64,000 nucleotides of DNA. Source: Hedera helix. Its lineage: Eukaryota; Streptophyta; Magnoliopsida; Apiales; Araliaceae. The first letter of the stretch is position 1; the number at the start of each line of letters is the position of its first letter. The stretch lies in contig OX359266.1 in assembly GCA_947179155.2 (NCBI GenBank), positions 18,252,598 through 18,316,597 of the forward strand, in the 5' to 3' direction. Of the stretch, positions 1 to 11,616 are shown one piece after another. The position numbers and the translations under genes are program-made. A model generated the notes under the pieces. That model did not search any database. It saw only the letters and a program-made list of their open reading frames with translations, and had not been told where the DNA came from.

Positions 1-919
1 TTATATGATGATATAATACTAGTGAAGAATGACATACCAATACTACAATCAGTAAAGATGTGGTTGTCTAAAAATTTCTCATTCAAAGACTTGGGAGAAG
101 CATCCTAGTATTCTATTAAGGATAAAAGTCTATAGAGATAGATCGAAAAGGATGCTTGGCTTGTCCCAAGGAATGTACATTGATTCTATGCTAAAGAAGT
201 TTAGCACGAAAGATTCCAAGAAATGGCTCATGCCTATGGGTCCTAGAATACATCTCTCGAAGAAGCAGGCCCTAAAGACACTTGAAGAGAGAGACAGTAT
301 GAGTAAGACTCCTTATGCCTTAGCAATAGGATTTATCATGTACGGGATAATATGTACTTGGCCTGATATTGCTTGTGCATGATAAGCATATATCAGTTCA
401 TTTGTGGAGAAGAATATTAGAAAAAAGTTTCTAATGATGGGTCCGATATAAAACTAGAGGGCTTAACAGACTCAAGTTTTCAAACTGGTCGAGATAATAG
501 CATATCCGTTTCAGGTAATATGATTACCTTGAACGGTGCTGCAGTGAGTTGCAAAAGTTCTAAACAACAAGGAGTTACTGATTTAGTGACAAAGATATAG
601 TAAATAACTATAAGTGAAGCTGAAAAAGTGATTGTTTGGTTCAACAAGTTCATTATAGAACTTGTAATGGTTTCTAGCATTAAAGGAGTTTAATTTGCCA
701 AAGAACCTAGATCTCATCTGAAATCCAAATATATGCTACAACACTTTCATATGATTAGATGAATCATTGAAAAGGAGACGACACTATAAAGATGACAAGC
801 TCTTAGAACATCATTACAGATCCATTAACTAAAGTATTTACTAAGCAATTAGTACGTCACTTAGAGAAGAATGGTATGGGGATACCAAAGGGTGATTGGC
901 TTTAGTGCAAGTGGGAGAT
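1..919 (+). pseudogene. Ty1/copia pol 3' end (RT to RNase H), element A
   Basis: The window opens inside a copia reverse transcriptase. Frame 1 starts with a decayed form of the YVDD active-site motif (LYDDIILVKND), followed by the FSFKDLGEAS block. Codons around 152-382 match the copia connection region (GLSQ..YIDSMLKKF, then SKTPYA.AIG.IMY and the TRPD-like TWPDIA). From about 484 to 900 an RNase H relic follows, including the SSKQQG, ISEAE and SKEPRSH-like blocks, broken by several stops and frameshifts. It ends at a purine-rich tract (GTGGGAGAT) directly before the LTR at 920. INT and gag would lie upstream of the window. It cannot be functional. The Ty1/copia assignment is firm; the lineage within copia is not resolved. 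Confidence 0.85.
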
Positions 920-2130
920 TGAAAGTAGTATGCCCTTAAGCCAATCATATTTGATATGATGTAGCATATACTTTGTAATCTTGTTTATTTATTAATAAAA
1001 GTTTATTTATATAAAGACATTTTCTTTATCCATATTTAATAGATAATATTAATTATGATAAGCCCATAGTTATTAAACAATGCTTTTAGAATCATGATGA
1101 TGATCATGCTAATGAGATCTAAATTCAAGATAGCTCAAAAACTAAAATTGTTCCTAATCGTGGGATTACTAAAATGAGGATTAGTGAATCCGGTTAGATT
1201 AATATGTACTATGCTAACTCTTATGAAGAAGATGATTAATCTCATAATCATTTGTGTAGAGACACTAAATCAAGTATGTAGGTGCTTAATAGAAAATAAG
1301 TTCACTGAACGTGACTCGCTCAAGGAACACCTGATGGAGTCTTACTTGATTGTCAATAGGAGTTCCTTTTGTGATAGTAGTACAAGTGATCATTGGACTT
1401 GAGATCATCATAGTATCTTGTGTATGATGAATTATGTTTTGACATATTCCTTAAAACCTTTAGGGTGTATCAAAGGGTATGATTGGATATAATAAGTCAT
1501 ACATGGAGATAGGTGAATGATCAACAAAGAATTTACCACTTCTAGTAAAAGAAGAGAATGTCCTATGTTATTTGATAAATGACAACTCAGTAGTCATTGA
1601 CCAAGGCAGAATGGAAACTAATTTCTAATTTATATTAATTAGAGTTATTCATTTAAGGATCGAAATGTATATAATCAAATAAAATAAGACTTGACAGTAA
1701 TACCATGTCTTATATTTGATTGGGACATTGTAAGGTAGAATGATTGAATTGTATGGTAACTATTCGCTGAATAGGTTCTTTTATAATTAAATGTTGAAAT
1801 CTATTTTATCTGAAAAGTCGTTGATCGCTAAGAGAGCTTATCCTTATTATGGAATAAATATTATTTATTTAAATAAATTAAATAGTTTAATTTATTTATA
1901 TAAATAAGATTAGAATAGTTCTAATTAATTTACTCTATAACCGGTTTAATATGAAGAACCTAAAAGGTCACACCGCAAAAGGAAAATAATTATTTAAGAA
2001 GTAAATAACATAATTGTAATAATAAATTAAGTATATTTAATTTATAGTACGAGGATAGAGTAAATTAAATAGCTTAATATTTATTATTTAGTATTTTAGA
2101 AATACTAATTATAAATTAATAAGAGGAGTC

Positions 2131-2225
<95 letters not shown>

Positions 2226-3107
2226 TAGTTCCTAAATGATTTAGGAATTAATTAATAAGAGTACTATCATAATTGATAATTAAGTTCTTAAATTATTTAG
2301 GAATTATAATTATTATATTAAATTAATTAAGTTCCTAATTAGATTATGAGTTTAATTAAAAATCATATTCCTAAAAGTGTTAGGAGGGTTTACTAAATTT
2401 ATAAATAAGAGAAATCTTATTATGGATTAAGGTTACACACATACACTTTCACAAGTTTTGAGAAAGTACTAATATATTTTCTAGAGAGAGAAAATTGGAG
2501 TTTGTCATTACCGACTTCTTGAATTATTATTATTTCTTGGTGATCACCTCTAGAGGTCAAACACTTGTGTGGCTAACATTGATCATTGGAATCTAATCGG
2601 TGAAATTCAAGGAAAACGCGAAGGATTTGGAAGTGAACTTGTACCCGTTGAAACTTTGAGTTCTACAAGGGTATATCTCTAACTTCTTCTTTATAAATAA
2701 ATAGTTGCACATAAAGGTCGATCCTGGATTATGGTTTGTAAATTTTTAAATTTGATTTTACCAGAGAGAGAGAGAGAATTAGGGCTAGTCATCCATTGTT
2801 TGGAGAAACCAAAATTCACTTATTTAACCTCTAGAAGCTTCACACTTAGGGAGCTAACATTGATCCATGAAATCTAATCGGTGAATTTGAACAAGAATGC
2901 AAAGGATTAAAGGGCGTTGAACTTTTACTTGTGGAAGATTGGTTCTACAAAGGTATAAATCTTTTATCATTTCTCAATTAATAATACTCGCATAAGAAAG
3001 ATCATGGTTATTAGTTTGTAGAAAAATTTTAAACTTTGATTTTGCTTGCTTCCATTACGCTTATATAATTTGATTATATATATATGTTATGTTTTTGCAT
3101 ACCAACA
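920..3107 (+). repeat. Copia LTR (element A), chimeric 3' half
   Basis: It begins TGAAAGTAGTATGCCC after the purine tract and ends ATACCAACA, matching the LTR bounds at 9883-12060. The 3' part occurs twice in diverged form: one copy of the 'cacctctagagg / tctaatcggtgaa / ggttctacaa' block at about 2222-2762, a second at about 2763-3107 that starts with a GA run. A join between two related LTRs, or an internal duplication, explains this; I cannot separate the two. The usual primer site does not follow the end (GTTCATGATGG instead). Confidence 0.75.
2130..2225 (+). repeat. (TTA)n microsatellite in copia LTR
   Basis: About 95 bp of uninterrupted TTA repeats. The same site in the LTR at 9883-12060 also carries a TTA run (11226-11290), so it is a feature of this LTR family and not an independent event. 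Confidence 0.95.
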
Positions 3108-3146
3108 GGTTCATGATGGAGTGTATATATATAAGTGAAAAAAATC

Positions 3147-3246
3147 AGCCTTAATAAGTGAAAAAAATCTTGCTCCCACCATTCGAACTTGAGACCTCTA
3201 AATTAAAACTTGCAAGTTAGAACCACTTGAGCACTTGGGGTTAGCT
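3147..3246 (-). repeat. tRNA-related inverted arm, left copy
   Basis: On the minus strand it reads as a tRNA-like head: CTCAAGTGGTTCTAA near the A-box position, then GGTCTCAAGTTCGAATGG, close to a Pol III B box, then GGGAGCA and a run of seven T. It is about 90% identical by eye to the reverse complement of 3455-3554. It is not a functional tRNA gene, because the acceptor and anticodon stems are not complete. Confidence 0.5.
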
Positions 3247-3454
3247 GAAAATATTAACCAAGAAATTGTACATATTTCGTAAAGCAGATGTCCATTATTA
3301 TTATTAAAGCGTATTATAATTTACTTATTAATAATATTCTTTCGTTCAATTAAAAGAGTTCAATTGGTGAAGTGGGGGTACAATCGTCTTTTGGTAAAGT
3401 GGGTTGGGGACATCTTCTTTACAAAATACATACAATTTCTTGATTTATATTATT

Positions 3455-3554
3455 AGTTAGCCCTAAGTGCTCGAGTGGTTCTAATTTGCAAGTTTTAATC
3501 TATAGGTCTCAAGTTTGAATGGTGGGAGCAAGATTTTTTTCACTTATTAAGGCT
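3455..3554 (+). repeat. tRNA-related inverted arm, right copy
   Basis: Plus-strand copy of the same tRNA-like sequence: CTCGAGTGGTTCTAA, then TCTCAAGTTTGAATGG, GGGAGCA and T7 at 3534-3540. The B-box-like motif has decayed (TTTGAAT instead of TTCGAAT in the left copy). TGCTC at the start could pair with GAGCA before the T run. Inferred to be a SINE-type relic. Confidence 0.5.
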
Positions 3555-3711
3555 AATTTTGCCATGTCAGATGTGCCACGTGTGTCCACGTGTGCGGTCA
3601 TGCACATGTGGCACACTGGTGTTCAATATTAATTTGCGTTGACTGAGAGTAAAGGGGCTCAAAATCTAAAATTCCAAGAGTTCAAGGGTTTACGGTGCAT
3701 TTAAACCTTGA

Positions 3712-4098
3712 TATTATTACTAGTATTATTATTTAGTTCCTAAATGGTTTAGGAATTAATTAATAAGCAATAGTATTATTGTAAATAATTAAGTTCCTAA
3801 ATGGTTTAGGAATTGTAATTATAATAATTAATTAAGTTACTAAATGGTTTAGTAATTAATTAATAATAAGTACTCTCATTATTTAATTAAATTCCTAAAT
3901 AATTTAGGAATTATAATTAATTAATTTAGTTTCTAATTGAGTTGGGAATTAAATCAAAACCCTAATCCTAAATAATTTAGGAGGGTTGACTATATCTCTA
4001 AATAAGATGAGTCTTATCATAGATTAAGGTTACACACTCTTTCACAAAAATAGAGAGAGTACTTCATAATTATCTATATCTAAGGAGTTAGAGAGAGA

Positions 4099-4157
<59 letters not shown>

Positions 4158-4505
4158 AATATTAGTCACCCATGGTTTGGAGAAACCAAAATTCACTTAT
4201 TTAATTCATAGATCTTTTGATGAATCACCTTTAAAGATTTCACACTTGGGGAGCTAACATTGATTCGTGGAATTTAATCAGTGAATTTGAAGAAGAACGC
4301 GAAGGATTAATGGGAGTTGAACTTGTACGTGTAAAAACTTGGTTCTACAAAGGTATAAATCTTTTATCATTCCTCAATTAATAATAGTCGCATAAGAAAG
4401 ATCATGGTTATTAATTTGTAGAAAAAATTTAAAATTTGATTTTGCTTGCTTCAGTTGCATTTATATAATTTGATTATATGTATGTCATATTTTTGTAAAC
4501 CAACA
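3712..4505 (+). repeat. Copia element B 5' LTR, 3' portion only
   Basis: It matches the last ~800 bp of the LTR at 9883-12060: the 'tagttcctaaatggtttagg' blocks, the TATA-like stretch, the GA run, and the end CCAACA. The first ~1.1 kb is missing, replaced by the insertion at 3108-3711. The LTR end is followed directly by a primer-site-like sequence, which makes this the 5' LTR of the element that ends at 12060. Confidence 0.8.
4089..4154 (+). repeat. (GA)n microsatellite
   Basis: A GA run interrupted once by CAAA, in the R/U5 part of the copia LTR. Shorter GA runs occupy the same place at 2763 and 11700. Confidence 0.9.
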
Positions 4506-4506
4506 G

Positions 4507-4519
4507 TGGCATCAAGAGC
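4507..4519 (+). other. Copia primer binding site (decayed initiator Met tRNA type)
   Basis: TGGCATCAAGAGC lies one base after the LTR end. Plant initiator-Met-tRNA primer sites read TGGTATCAGAGC, so this is a near match with a substitution and an inserted A. Confidence 0.6.
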
Positions 4520-4652
4520 ACAGTGGTATTTAGAATAATTTATTGGACATAATTTGTTGTATAGAATCATGGGTCTTGAAAATCAATTCCAAAAATTATG
4601 TTTTGGAACAAGAAAAAAAAAACAAAAATCTTGACTGCTATAGTAACCGAGA

Positions 4653-4930
4653 ATGGCAATTTGGTAATTTCTATGCATAATGACAATTTCGTAATTAGCT
4701 GGCGCTGTGGCATTTTGCTAAATTCCAGGCATAGTGGCATTTTGCTAAATACCAGGCGTAGTGGCAATTCTGTAATTAACAGACACGGTGGCATTTTTGT
4801 AAATATCGGATGCGATGACAATTTCGTAAATAATGTGCGTGGTGGCAGTTTTGTAAATACTGCAAATCCGATTTTTAATGGTAGTTTCGTAAATAACTAC
4901 AACTTCATATTTTAATGGCATTTTTGTAAT
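4653..4930 (+). repeat. 27-bp degenerate tandem array, about ten units
   Basis: Units such as GTGGCATTTTGCTAAAT plus ten variable bases repeat with a period of 27. Because 27 is a multiple of three, both strands stay open here, giving chance ORFs of 105 and 84 codons made of a nine-residue repeat. I do not call these genes. The core TGGCATTTT.GTAAAT also occurs in two unrelated LTRs in this window (37063-37190 and, inverted, 47290-47390). Confidence 0.8.
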
Positions 4931-5673
4931 TTGAGCAGATTTATAAAATTAAAAAATAAAAGATTAATTTTGGGTGATTTTAAAAATTCAAAAATATAAT
5001 AAAAATAAATTATTTATTTTTACATGATTTTATAATTAAAATATAAAGTTTATTTTAATTATGAAATTAGATTTCATGCAACTTTAATTGCCCATTAAAT
5101 GATACCGATATATACATATGGAGTGATTCATTTAATTTATGTGATTAATATTATTTATTAATATATATGTTGATATATATGACAATAAATGAGATTAATT
5201 ATGGACTATTGGTCAATTTGATTGGATTTAATTTTAATTAGATATATGAATGAATGAGTTTTATAAATGGGGTCTGCGTACCTCGTCTTTTCTAATTTTT
5301 TTTTTCTAATGTAAATTTTATCTCTCTCCTATGTACTTCTCTTTAACTGTTGATCAAGATTTTTATTTATTATAAATAGTTTTGTAATATGATTAGTTAG
5401 AATTATTTTGAAGAATTAGAGTAAAGAAGAAAGGAGCGCATGAAGACCTGTTTGTAATAGAGCCCGAATTTAAATATAATAGTTACATTTAATTTAATTT
5501 ATTCTTGCACCTTAGGTTTGACCTTTTGGTTCACTTGGTGGCTCTAGTGAACCAAATTAGAATAAAAGTCCATAATCAATCTAAGTAGAATATAGTATTT
5601 TATATGTGCATGCTTAATATATATTTATTATATATTATCCAAACATTCTTCATATGTTAAATAATATGACGCG

Positions 5674-5676
<3 letters not shown>

Positions 5677-5740
<64 letters not shown>
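5677..5740. repeat. (TA)n microsatellite in copia leader
   Basis: A 64-bp TA run followed by ATGCATGCGCGAT. The related minus-strand leader has a short TA stretch at the equivalent position near 31760. Confidence 0.9.
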
Positions 5741-5743
<3 letters not shown>

Positions 5744-6560
5744 TGCGCGATAAACAAGATGAGACAATTAATATTAACAAATCCCTCATGATGTAGAATA
5801 AATATTATTTTTAAAATTAATGAAAAGGTTTAATTCATGAATTAAAGAAGTTTAATTCAATTAAATAAAATTATAATAGTTCTAATTTATTTATTCTACT
5901 ACTCATAATATTAAGTTGTAACGTTCAAAGATATTTATTAAAAATATCGAATGCTGACTTTTACCATGATAAAGAGTATCAAATAGTCAATATACGTTTG
6001 TTGTGCACACATAAGACTTATATCAATTATCTGAGATGTTGTTTTATCACATTTGATGCTTATAAAGGAATTAAACATTATTGTTTTGTTGTACACATAC
6101 AAGGACAATCTTTTTCTCTTTACTTATATAAAAGTGCTAGGTCGGACTTAACTTAGATAATTTTGATTTGGATGTGCACACACATGATCATAATAATCTA
6201 AGAGACAAAATACAAAGGAGTTACATGTTGATGTAATTGACAAGGAGTTGTCTACCTATTGAATAAACTATAGTTTCTTGTGCACACACAAGGATATACT
6301 TATGTCAATATGATCCTTTTCTCACTAGCAGATCTTTAACTAAATTTGTCGAACTATATAAAGAGGGTAATATAGTTTTAAAAAAAAATAGTGGGAGACA
6401 TAATTTTAAATAAAGACCTAATTAACTTGGTGATTAATAAAATGAATACATGTTAATATTGTCATTAATTCCCTTAATGAATATTGCTATGTTTAATTCA
6501 TTAATACTGCATAGCATATTAGATGCTAACAATTTAATCGAACCGAATTGTTCAGATTGA

Positions 6561-7445
6561 TTAAACAAATTTGAGAACAGTTCTCAATGCTGAAAAGCTA
6601 GCAAATGTCTTTAATTTGCCTATCCCTGCAAATGTTGCAGACTAAACCTGTGAGGAAGAGATTGTTATTTTAAAAAATGGCAAGATGATGCAATTTAGCT
6701 CAATGCATCATGCTCGCATCCATAAGTATCGAGTTAAAGCATCAACACAAGAAAATAGATGCACCTATTATATTGCTGCACATTCAATAGTTGTATGGAG
6801 AGCAAAGTAGGTCAACTAGATATAAGATATCTTAGGAGCTCTTCCGATCTATAATAACAAATGGCACTACAGTAAAGACACATCTCCTAAAAAAAATGGT
6901 CAATTGGATTGATCAAGTGGGATAATTGGGTTTTCTCAGGGATGGAGAGTTGAGTCAAGATTCGATCTTACAGTCACTCACTAACTCTTATTCACAATTT
7001 GTTGTGAACTTCAAACATTAATAAGCTGGACGTCAGTTTAACTGATTTGCTTATATATGTTGAAGACTATTGATAGTCACTTTCCTTCCTAGAAAAATCA
7101 AGTCTTACTCGTAGATAAATCTTCTATGCCGAGGAAGATGGCCAAAGGTATTTCTGAGGAGTCAGAAATAATAGAAGGTAAAAGAAAGGCTAAACATAGG
7201 ACGTAAATAAAAGTGATCCCGAGGGCAAATGAATTTGCTTTCATTGCGATAAGTTGGGACACTAGAAGAACAACTGCAAGAGAGTTGCAGTACCTAAGCA
7301 GAAGAAGCTTGGAGAAGCTTCTACTGCAGATATATATATGTTCATAATGAAATAGAACTTTCTATAAGTCAAGTTCTACTTAGGTATTAGATACCGGCTG
7401 GTGCTCTCACATATACAAGTCATTATAGATACTAAGCAGAAGTAA
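6561..7445 (+). pseudogene. Copia gag and protease remnant, element B
   Basis: The region holds a decayed gag. At about 7234-7280 one frame gives a CCHC zinc knuckle (CFHCDKLGH....C) followed by a basic KRVAVPKQKK stretch, typical of the nucleocapsid end of a copia gag. Near 7385-7420 follows a relic of the aspartic protease motif (D-T-G then SHI, from a VLDTGCGSHI-like block). Many stops and shifts interrupt it. The order zinc knuckle, PR, INT, then RT confirms copia. Confidence 0.7.
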
Positions 7446-8527
7446 AAAGCTAAACAAATGATAAGTAATCATATGCGTGGGGAATGAAGCAACGGTTGTT
7501 GCATTAACCATAGGAACTTACAGTTTAACATGGCCCATGGGCAAGTCTATTAAGTTAGTAAGTTGTTACAATGTTGATTACTTGATGGACTTTGTGTACT
7601 TGACTTACATGAAAAATATTCCAATTTGAACGAACTAAAGGCAAATAGATGATATGAATCATACATTCATGCAACACTATTAACTCGGTCACGTTAATGA
7701 AACAAGATCAAACAAGATTATATAAAAATAGGCTTTTAGAGCCTTTTGATTATGAATCAAATACAGCTTGTGAATCTTGTAACATGGATAATATGACTAA
7801 ATCTCCATTTAGTGGACATAGAGAGCGAGTTGTAGAGTTGTTAGAGATGGTACACACAGTCGTGTGTGGGAACTATAAAAACAAATGTAAGAGGAGGGTA
7901 TTCATTTATTACTTAATTTATTTTCACTGATGATTCTAGATTTTGATATATGAATTTGATGAAATACAAATCCTAAACCTTTGAAACGTTCAAAGAATTC
8001 AAAAGTGAAATATAGAAATTAAAGGAAAAAAGTATTAAAGTTCTTCGATTAGATCGAGAATGGAATACTTAAGCAGTAAGTTTCTAAATCATTTCAAGGG
8101 AAATGATATTCTCACAGAATGGACATGGTGATGATCTATAATGAGTATTACCGATAATCCAGTATCCTTCTAGGGTTATGTCCTAGAAACGATCGTATAT
8201 CTACTAAACAAGGTACCTTCAAATTTCATCCCTCATACTTCATATGAGTTATGGATAGGGAGGAAATCAAGTCTTAAGTATATTAAGATTTAGATTATCC
8301 AGCTTATGTCAAAAGGTTTGACAGTGAACAGTTTGTAACAAGATATGATAAGTGTAAACTTGTGGGATATCCTAAAAAAGTTTAGGGTAACACTTCTATA
8401 ATTCGACTAATTAAAAGGTGTTTGTTAAACACGATGCCTTATAGGAAAAGAAGTTTTTCCTTAAAGGGTTAGTGGGAGTAAAATAGATCTTGAAGAAGAT
8501 CAATAACCATAAAATACTACATATCAA
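7446..8527 (+). pseudogene. Copia integrase remnant, element B
   Basis: 7697-7930 retains a recognisable run: LLEPFDYES, then C..C (CESC) and MTKSPF, RVVELLEMVHT.VCG, i.e. the pre-integrase zinc finger and the first catalytic Asp region (here HTVV, the Asp lost) of copia integrase. Downstream pieces match TDDSR, YKSEAFE..KEF and the SIKVLR.DR block. Stops in all frames break it up; 8200-8500 holds the C-terminal part (SYELWIGRK, RF-like segments). Non-functional. Confidence 0.75.
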
Positions 8528-8713
8528 ATGAAGGAATCTGTACAAATAGATAAAATTATTGTACCACTACCAAGTCGTAAATTTGGTCTAGTACCGAAGA
8601 TACCTGAAAGGTATGGATTCATCATAGATGATGATGATGAGGTACACATTATAGTGGATGATGATCCAGTTACACACGATGAGGCATGGGTATTAGATAC
8701 TCAAGAGAAATAG
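8528..8713 (+). pseudogene. Copia INT-RT linker remnant, element B
   Basis: A 61-codon open stretch containing RKFGLVPKIPERYGFIIDDD and then PVTHDEAWV. In copia polyproteins the motif R.S....PERYGF....DEP.T..EA marks the linker between integrase and reverse transcriptase. It stays open by chance in a decayed element. Confidence 0.65.
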
Positions 8714-9882
8714 TTGATGACCATAATCTGAATGGGTCTTTGGAGAAAGACTAAAGCAGATGGCAAGGTAGAGACCTATAAGAGCTAACTAGTGGTAAAA
8801 AGATTTCAAACAAGGTCAAGAAGTTGGCTATAATAAAATATTTAACTAATGAAAATGCATATATCCATTCAGATTTTACTTGCAGTTGCAGTTTACTATA
8901 CAAAATGATGTATGTATGATAGAACTAAGATGATTTGTCTCCATAGAGATGGACTAAATTAAGTATGCAAGCTACAACAATCTAGTTATGGATTGAAGCA
9001 AATTTATCGAAGTTGGAACATCCGTTTTGATGAAACAATCAAAAGAGTTTGATTTTATCAAAGACAGGGATGAACTAAGTATGTACAAAGGTTAGTGAGA
9101 GCACTATATCATTCATAGTATTATATGTTAATATACTACCAATAATGAATGACATACCGATGATATAATTAATAAAGATGTGGTTGTATAAAAACTTCTC
9201 CTTTAAGGACTTGGGAGAAGCATCTTAACATTTTATTCAGGATAAATGTCTATAGAGATAGATCATAAAGGATGCTCGGCTAGACCCAAGGGATGTACAT
9301 TGATTCGTTGATATGTACTAGACTTGATATTGCTTATGTATGATAAGCAAATATCAGTTCAATTTAAGAGAAGAACATTATAAAAGAGTTTCTAATGATG
9401 AGTCTGATATAAAACTATAACGCTTAACAGACTCAAGTTTTTTCAGACTAACCAAGATAACAACATATCCATTTTAGGTAATATAATTACCTTGAACGGT
9501 GTTATAGTGAGTTGAAAAAGTTCCAAACAACAAAGAGTTACTGATTTAGTGACAAATACATAGTAAATAACTATAAGTGAAGCTGTAAAGGTGATTCTTT
9601 GGTTCAACAAGTTCATTACAGAACTTATGATGATTACTAGCATTAAAGGAGTTTAATTCGCCAAGGAACTTAGTTCTCATCTAAAATACAAACATGTGTT
9701 GCAACACTTTTATATGATTAGATGAATCATTGAAAAGGAGACGACACCATAAAGATGGCAAGCTCTCGGTACAACATTACAAATCCATTAACTAAAACAT
9801 TTACTAAGCAATTTGTATGCCACTTAAAGAAAAATGGTATGGGGATACCAAAGGGTGATTGGCTTTAGTGCAAGTGGAAGAT
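8714..9882 (+). pseudogene. Copia RT and RNase H remnant, element B
   Basis: Homologous to 1-919. The palm motif is reduced to pieces near 9120-9160. After the GMYIDS-like block at about 9290 a deletion of roughly 155 bp, compared with element A, joins TTGATTC directly to GTTGATATGTACTAG. The RNase H part (9440-9860) is collinear with element A. It ends at the purine tract GTGGAAGAT next to the 3' LTR. Confidence 0.8.
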
Positions 9883-9912
9883 TGAAAGTAGTATGCCCTT
9901 AAGCCAATCACA

Positions 9913-10328
9913 TTTGATGTGATAATCTTATACTTTGTAATTTTAGTCGTTTATTAATAAAAGTATCAAGACATTTCTTTATTCATGATTAATTAGCTGC
10001 ATTAATTAAATGGATGAACCTAAAGTTTTTAAGCAATGCTTTTAGAACTATGATGAGGATCATGCTAATGAGATTTAAATTCAAGATTGCTCAAAACTAA
10101 AATTATTCCTAATTATTGGATTTGATGTGATAATCTTATACTTTGTAATCTTATTCGTTTATTAATAAAAGTATCAAGACATTTCTTTATTCATGATTAA
10201 TTAGTTGCATTAATTAAATGGATGAACCTAAAGTTTTTAAGCAATGCTTTTAGAACTATGATGAGTATCATGCTAATGAGATTTAAACTCAAGATTGCTC
10301 AAAACTAAAATTATTCCTAATTATTGGA
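9913..10328 (+). repeat. 208-bp tandem duplication in U3
   Basis: Copy 1 (9913-10120) and copy 2 (10121-10328) differ at only a few sites. The other copia LTRs here have one copy, so the duplication is private and recent relative to the LTR. Confidence 0.9.
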
Positions 10329-11225
10329 TCACTATAAAGGGGATTAGTAGATCCAGATAGATTGGTACATACTATGCTTGCTCGTATGAAGAGGATGATT
10401 GATCTCATAATCATTTGTGTAGACACACTAAAACAAGTATGTAGGTGCTTATTAGAGAATAAGTTCACTGAACGTGACTCGCTCAAGGAAAACCTAATGG
10501 AGTTTTACTCGTCTGTCAATAGGAGTTCCTTATGTGATAGTCGTACAAGTGATCTTTGGACTTGAGATCATCATAGTATCTTGTGTGTACTAAGTAATAC
10601 TTTGACATATTCCTTAAGATTTGTTGGTATAACAAAGGATATGCTTGGGTATAAAAAGGTACACATGAAGATAGGTGAATGATGAACAAAGGATCTATCA
10701 CTTCCAGTAAAGGGATATAATGTCCTATGCAATTCAATAAGTGACAACTCATAAATTCCTTACCAGGGTTGAATGAAATTAGAAAGAAGTTTTTAGTTTA
10801 CATTAACTAGAGTTGTGCAATTATGAAATGAACTGCATATGATTAAATCAAATAAGACTTGACAAAAATTCTGTGTCTTATATTTGATTGGGACATTGTA
10901 TGGTATAAGAATTGAATCATACGGTAATTATTCACTAAAAGGTTCTTTTATGATCAAAAATTAAAATCTATATTATCTGAAATGTCGATTAACCGCTAAG
11001 AGGGTTTACCCTTATTGTAGAATAATTATTTATTTTGAATTAAAGAGTTAATTCGTAATAAATGAATTAGAATTGTTCTAATTTATTTATTATACAACCA
11101 GTTTAATATGAATAACCTAAAGGGTCACACCGCAAAAGAGTAATATTTATTTTAGAAGTGGATGGCATAATCATAATAATAAATTAAGTATATTTAATTT
11201 ATACTATGGTGATAGAATAAGTTAA

Positions 11226-11290
<65 letters not shown>
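11226..11290 (+). repeat. (TTA)n microsatellite
   Basis: TTA run continuing into ACT/ACG variants; same site as 2130-2225. Confidence 0.9.
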
Positions 11291-11606
11291 TACTACTACT
11301 ACGACTACTATTACTATTATTATTATTACTAGCATTATTATGTAGTTCCTAAATAGTTTATGAATTAATTAATTAGTAGTAATATTATTGTAAATAATTA
11401 AGTTCCTAAATGGTTTAGGAATTATAATTATAATAATTAATTAAGTTACTAAATGATTTAGTAATTAATTGATAAGAAGTACTCTCATTATTAAATAATT
11501 AAATTCCTAAATAGTTTAGGAATTATAATTAATTAATTTAGCTTCTAATTGATTTGAGAATTAAATTAAAACCCTAAACCTAATTAGTTTAGGAGGGTTG
11601 ACTATA

Positions 11607-11616
11607 TTTATAAATA
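11607..11616 (+). promoter_or_regulatory. Putative copia LTR TATA box
   Basis: TTTATAAATA, conserved at the same place in the other copia LTRs (about 2400 and 4000; inverted near 42720). The transcription start is inferred to lie 25-35 bp downstream, near the conserved GATTAAGGTTACACAC. Confidence 0.45.

Larger units (their letters stand above)
3108..3711. mobile_element. 604-bp insertion with inverted tRNA-like arms
   Basis: This stretch separates two copia LTR pieces. It contains two arms of about 100 bp in opposite orientation (3147-3246 and 3455-3554) around a 208-bp AT-rich centre. Downstream lies a block with two CACGTG motifs (3577-3582, 3587-3592) and a 'ggggctcaaaatctaaaa' tail of a kind common at plant repeat ends. 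The arms resemble a class II tRNA (GAGTGGTT D-arm, GTTCGAAT T-arm) followed by a T run, as in a SINE head. Whether the whole is one mobile element or several insertions is unclear. Confidence 0.5.
4520..6560 (+). other. Untranslated leader of copia element B
   Basis: Two kilobases of AT-rich sequence between primer site and gag, with no credible coding region. It holds a 27-bp repeat array (4653-4930) and a long TA run (5677-5740). The reverse complement of much of it recurs at 30955-32465, which shows that the long leader belongs to the family. Confidence 0.65.

Noticed and set aside
3455..3540. Functional tRNA gene
   Set aside because: D-arm and T-arm look tRNA-like, but acceptor and anticodon stems do not close; a SINE-type relic is more likely.
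4567..4915. Overlapping ORFs on both strands (105 and 84 codons) with a nine-residue repeat
   Set aside because: They follow from a 27-bp tandem array without stops in the copia leader; no start context, no known domain.
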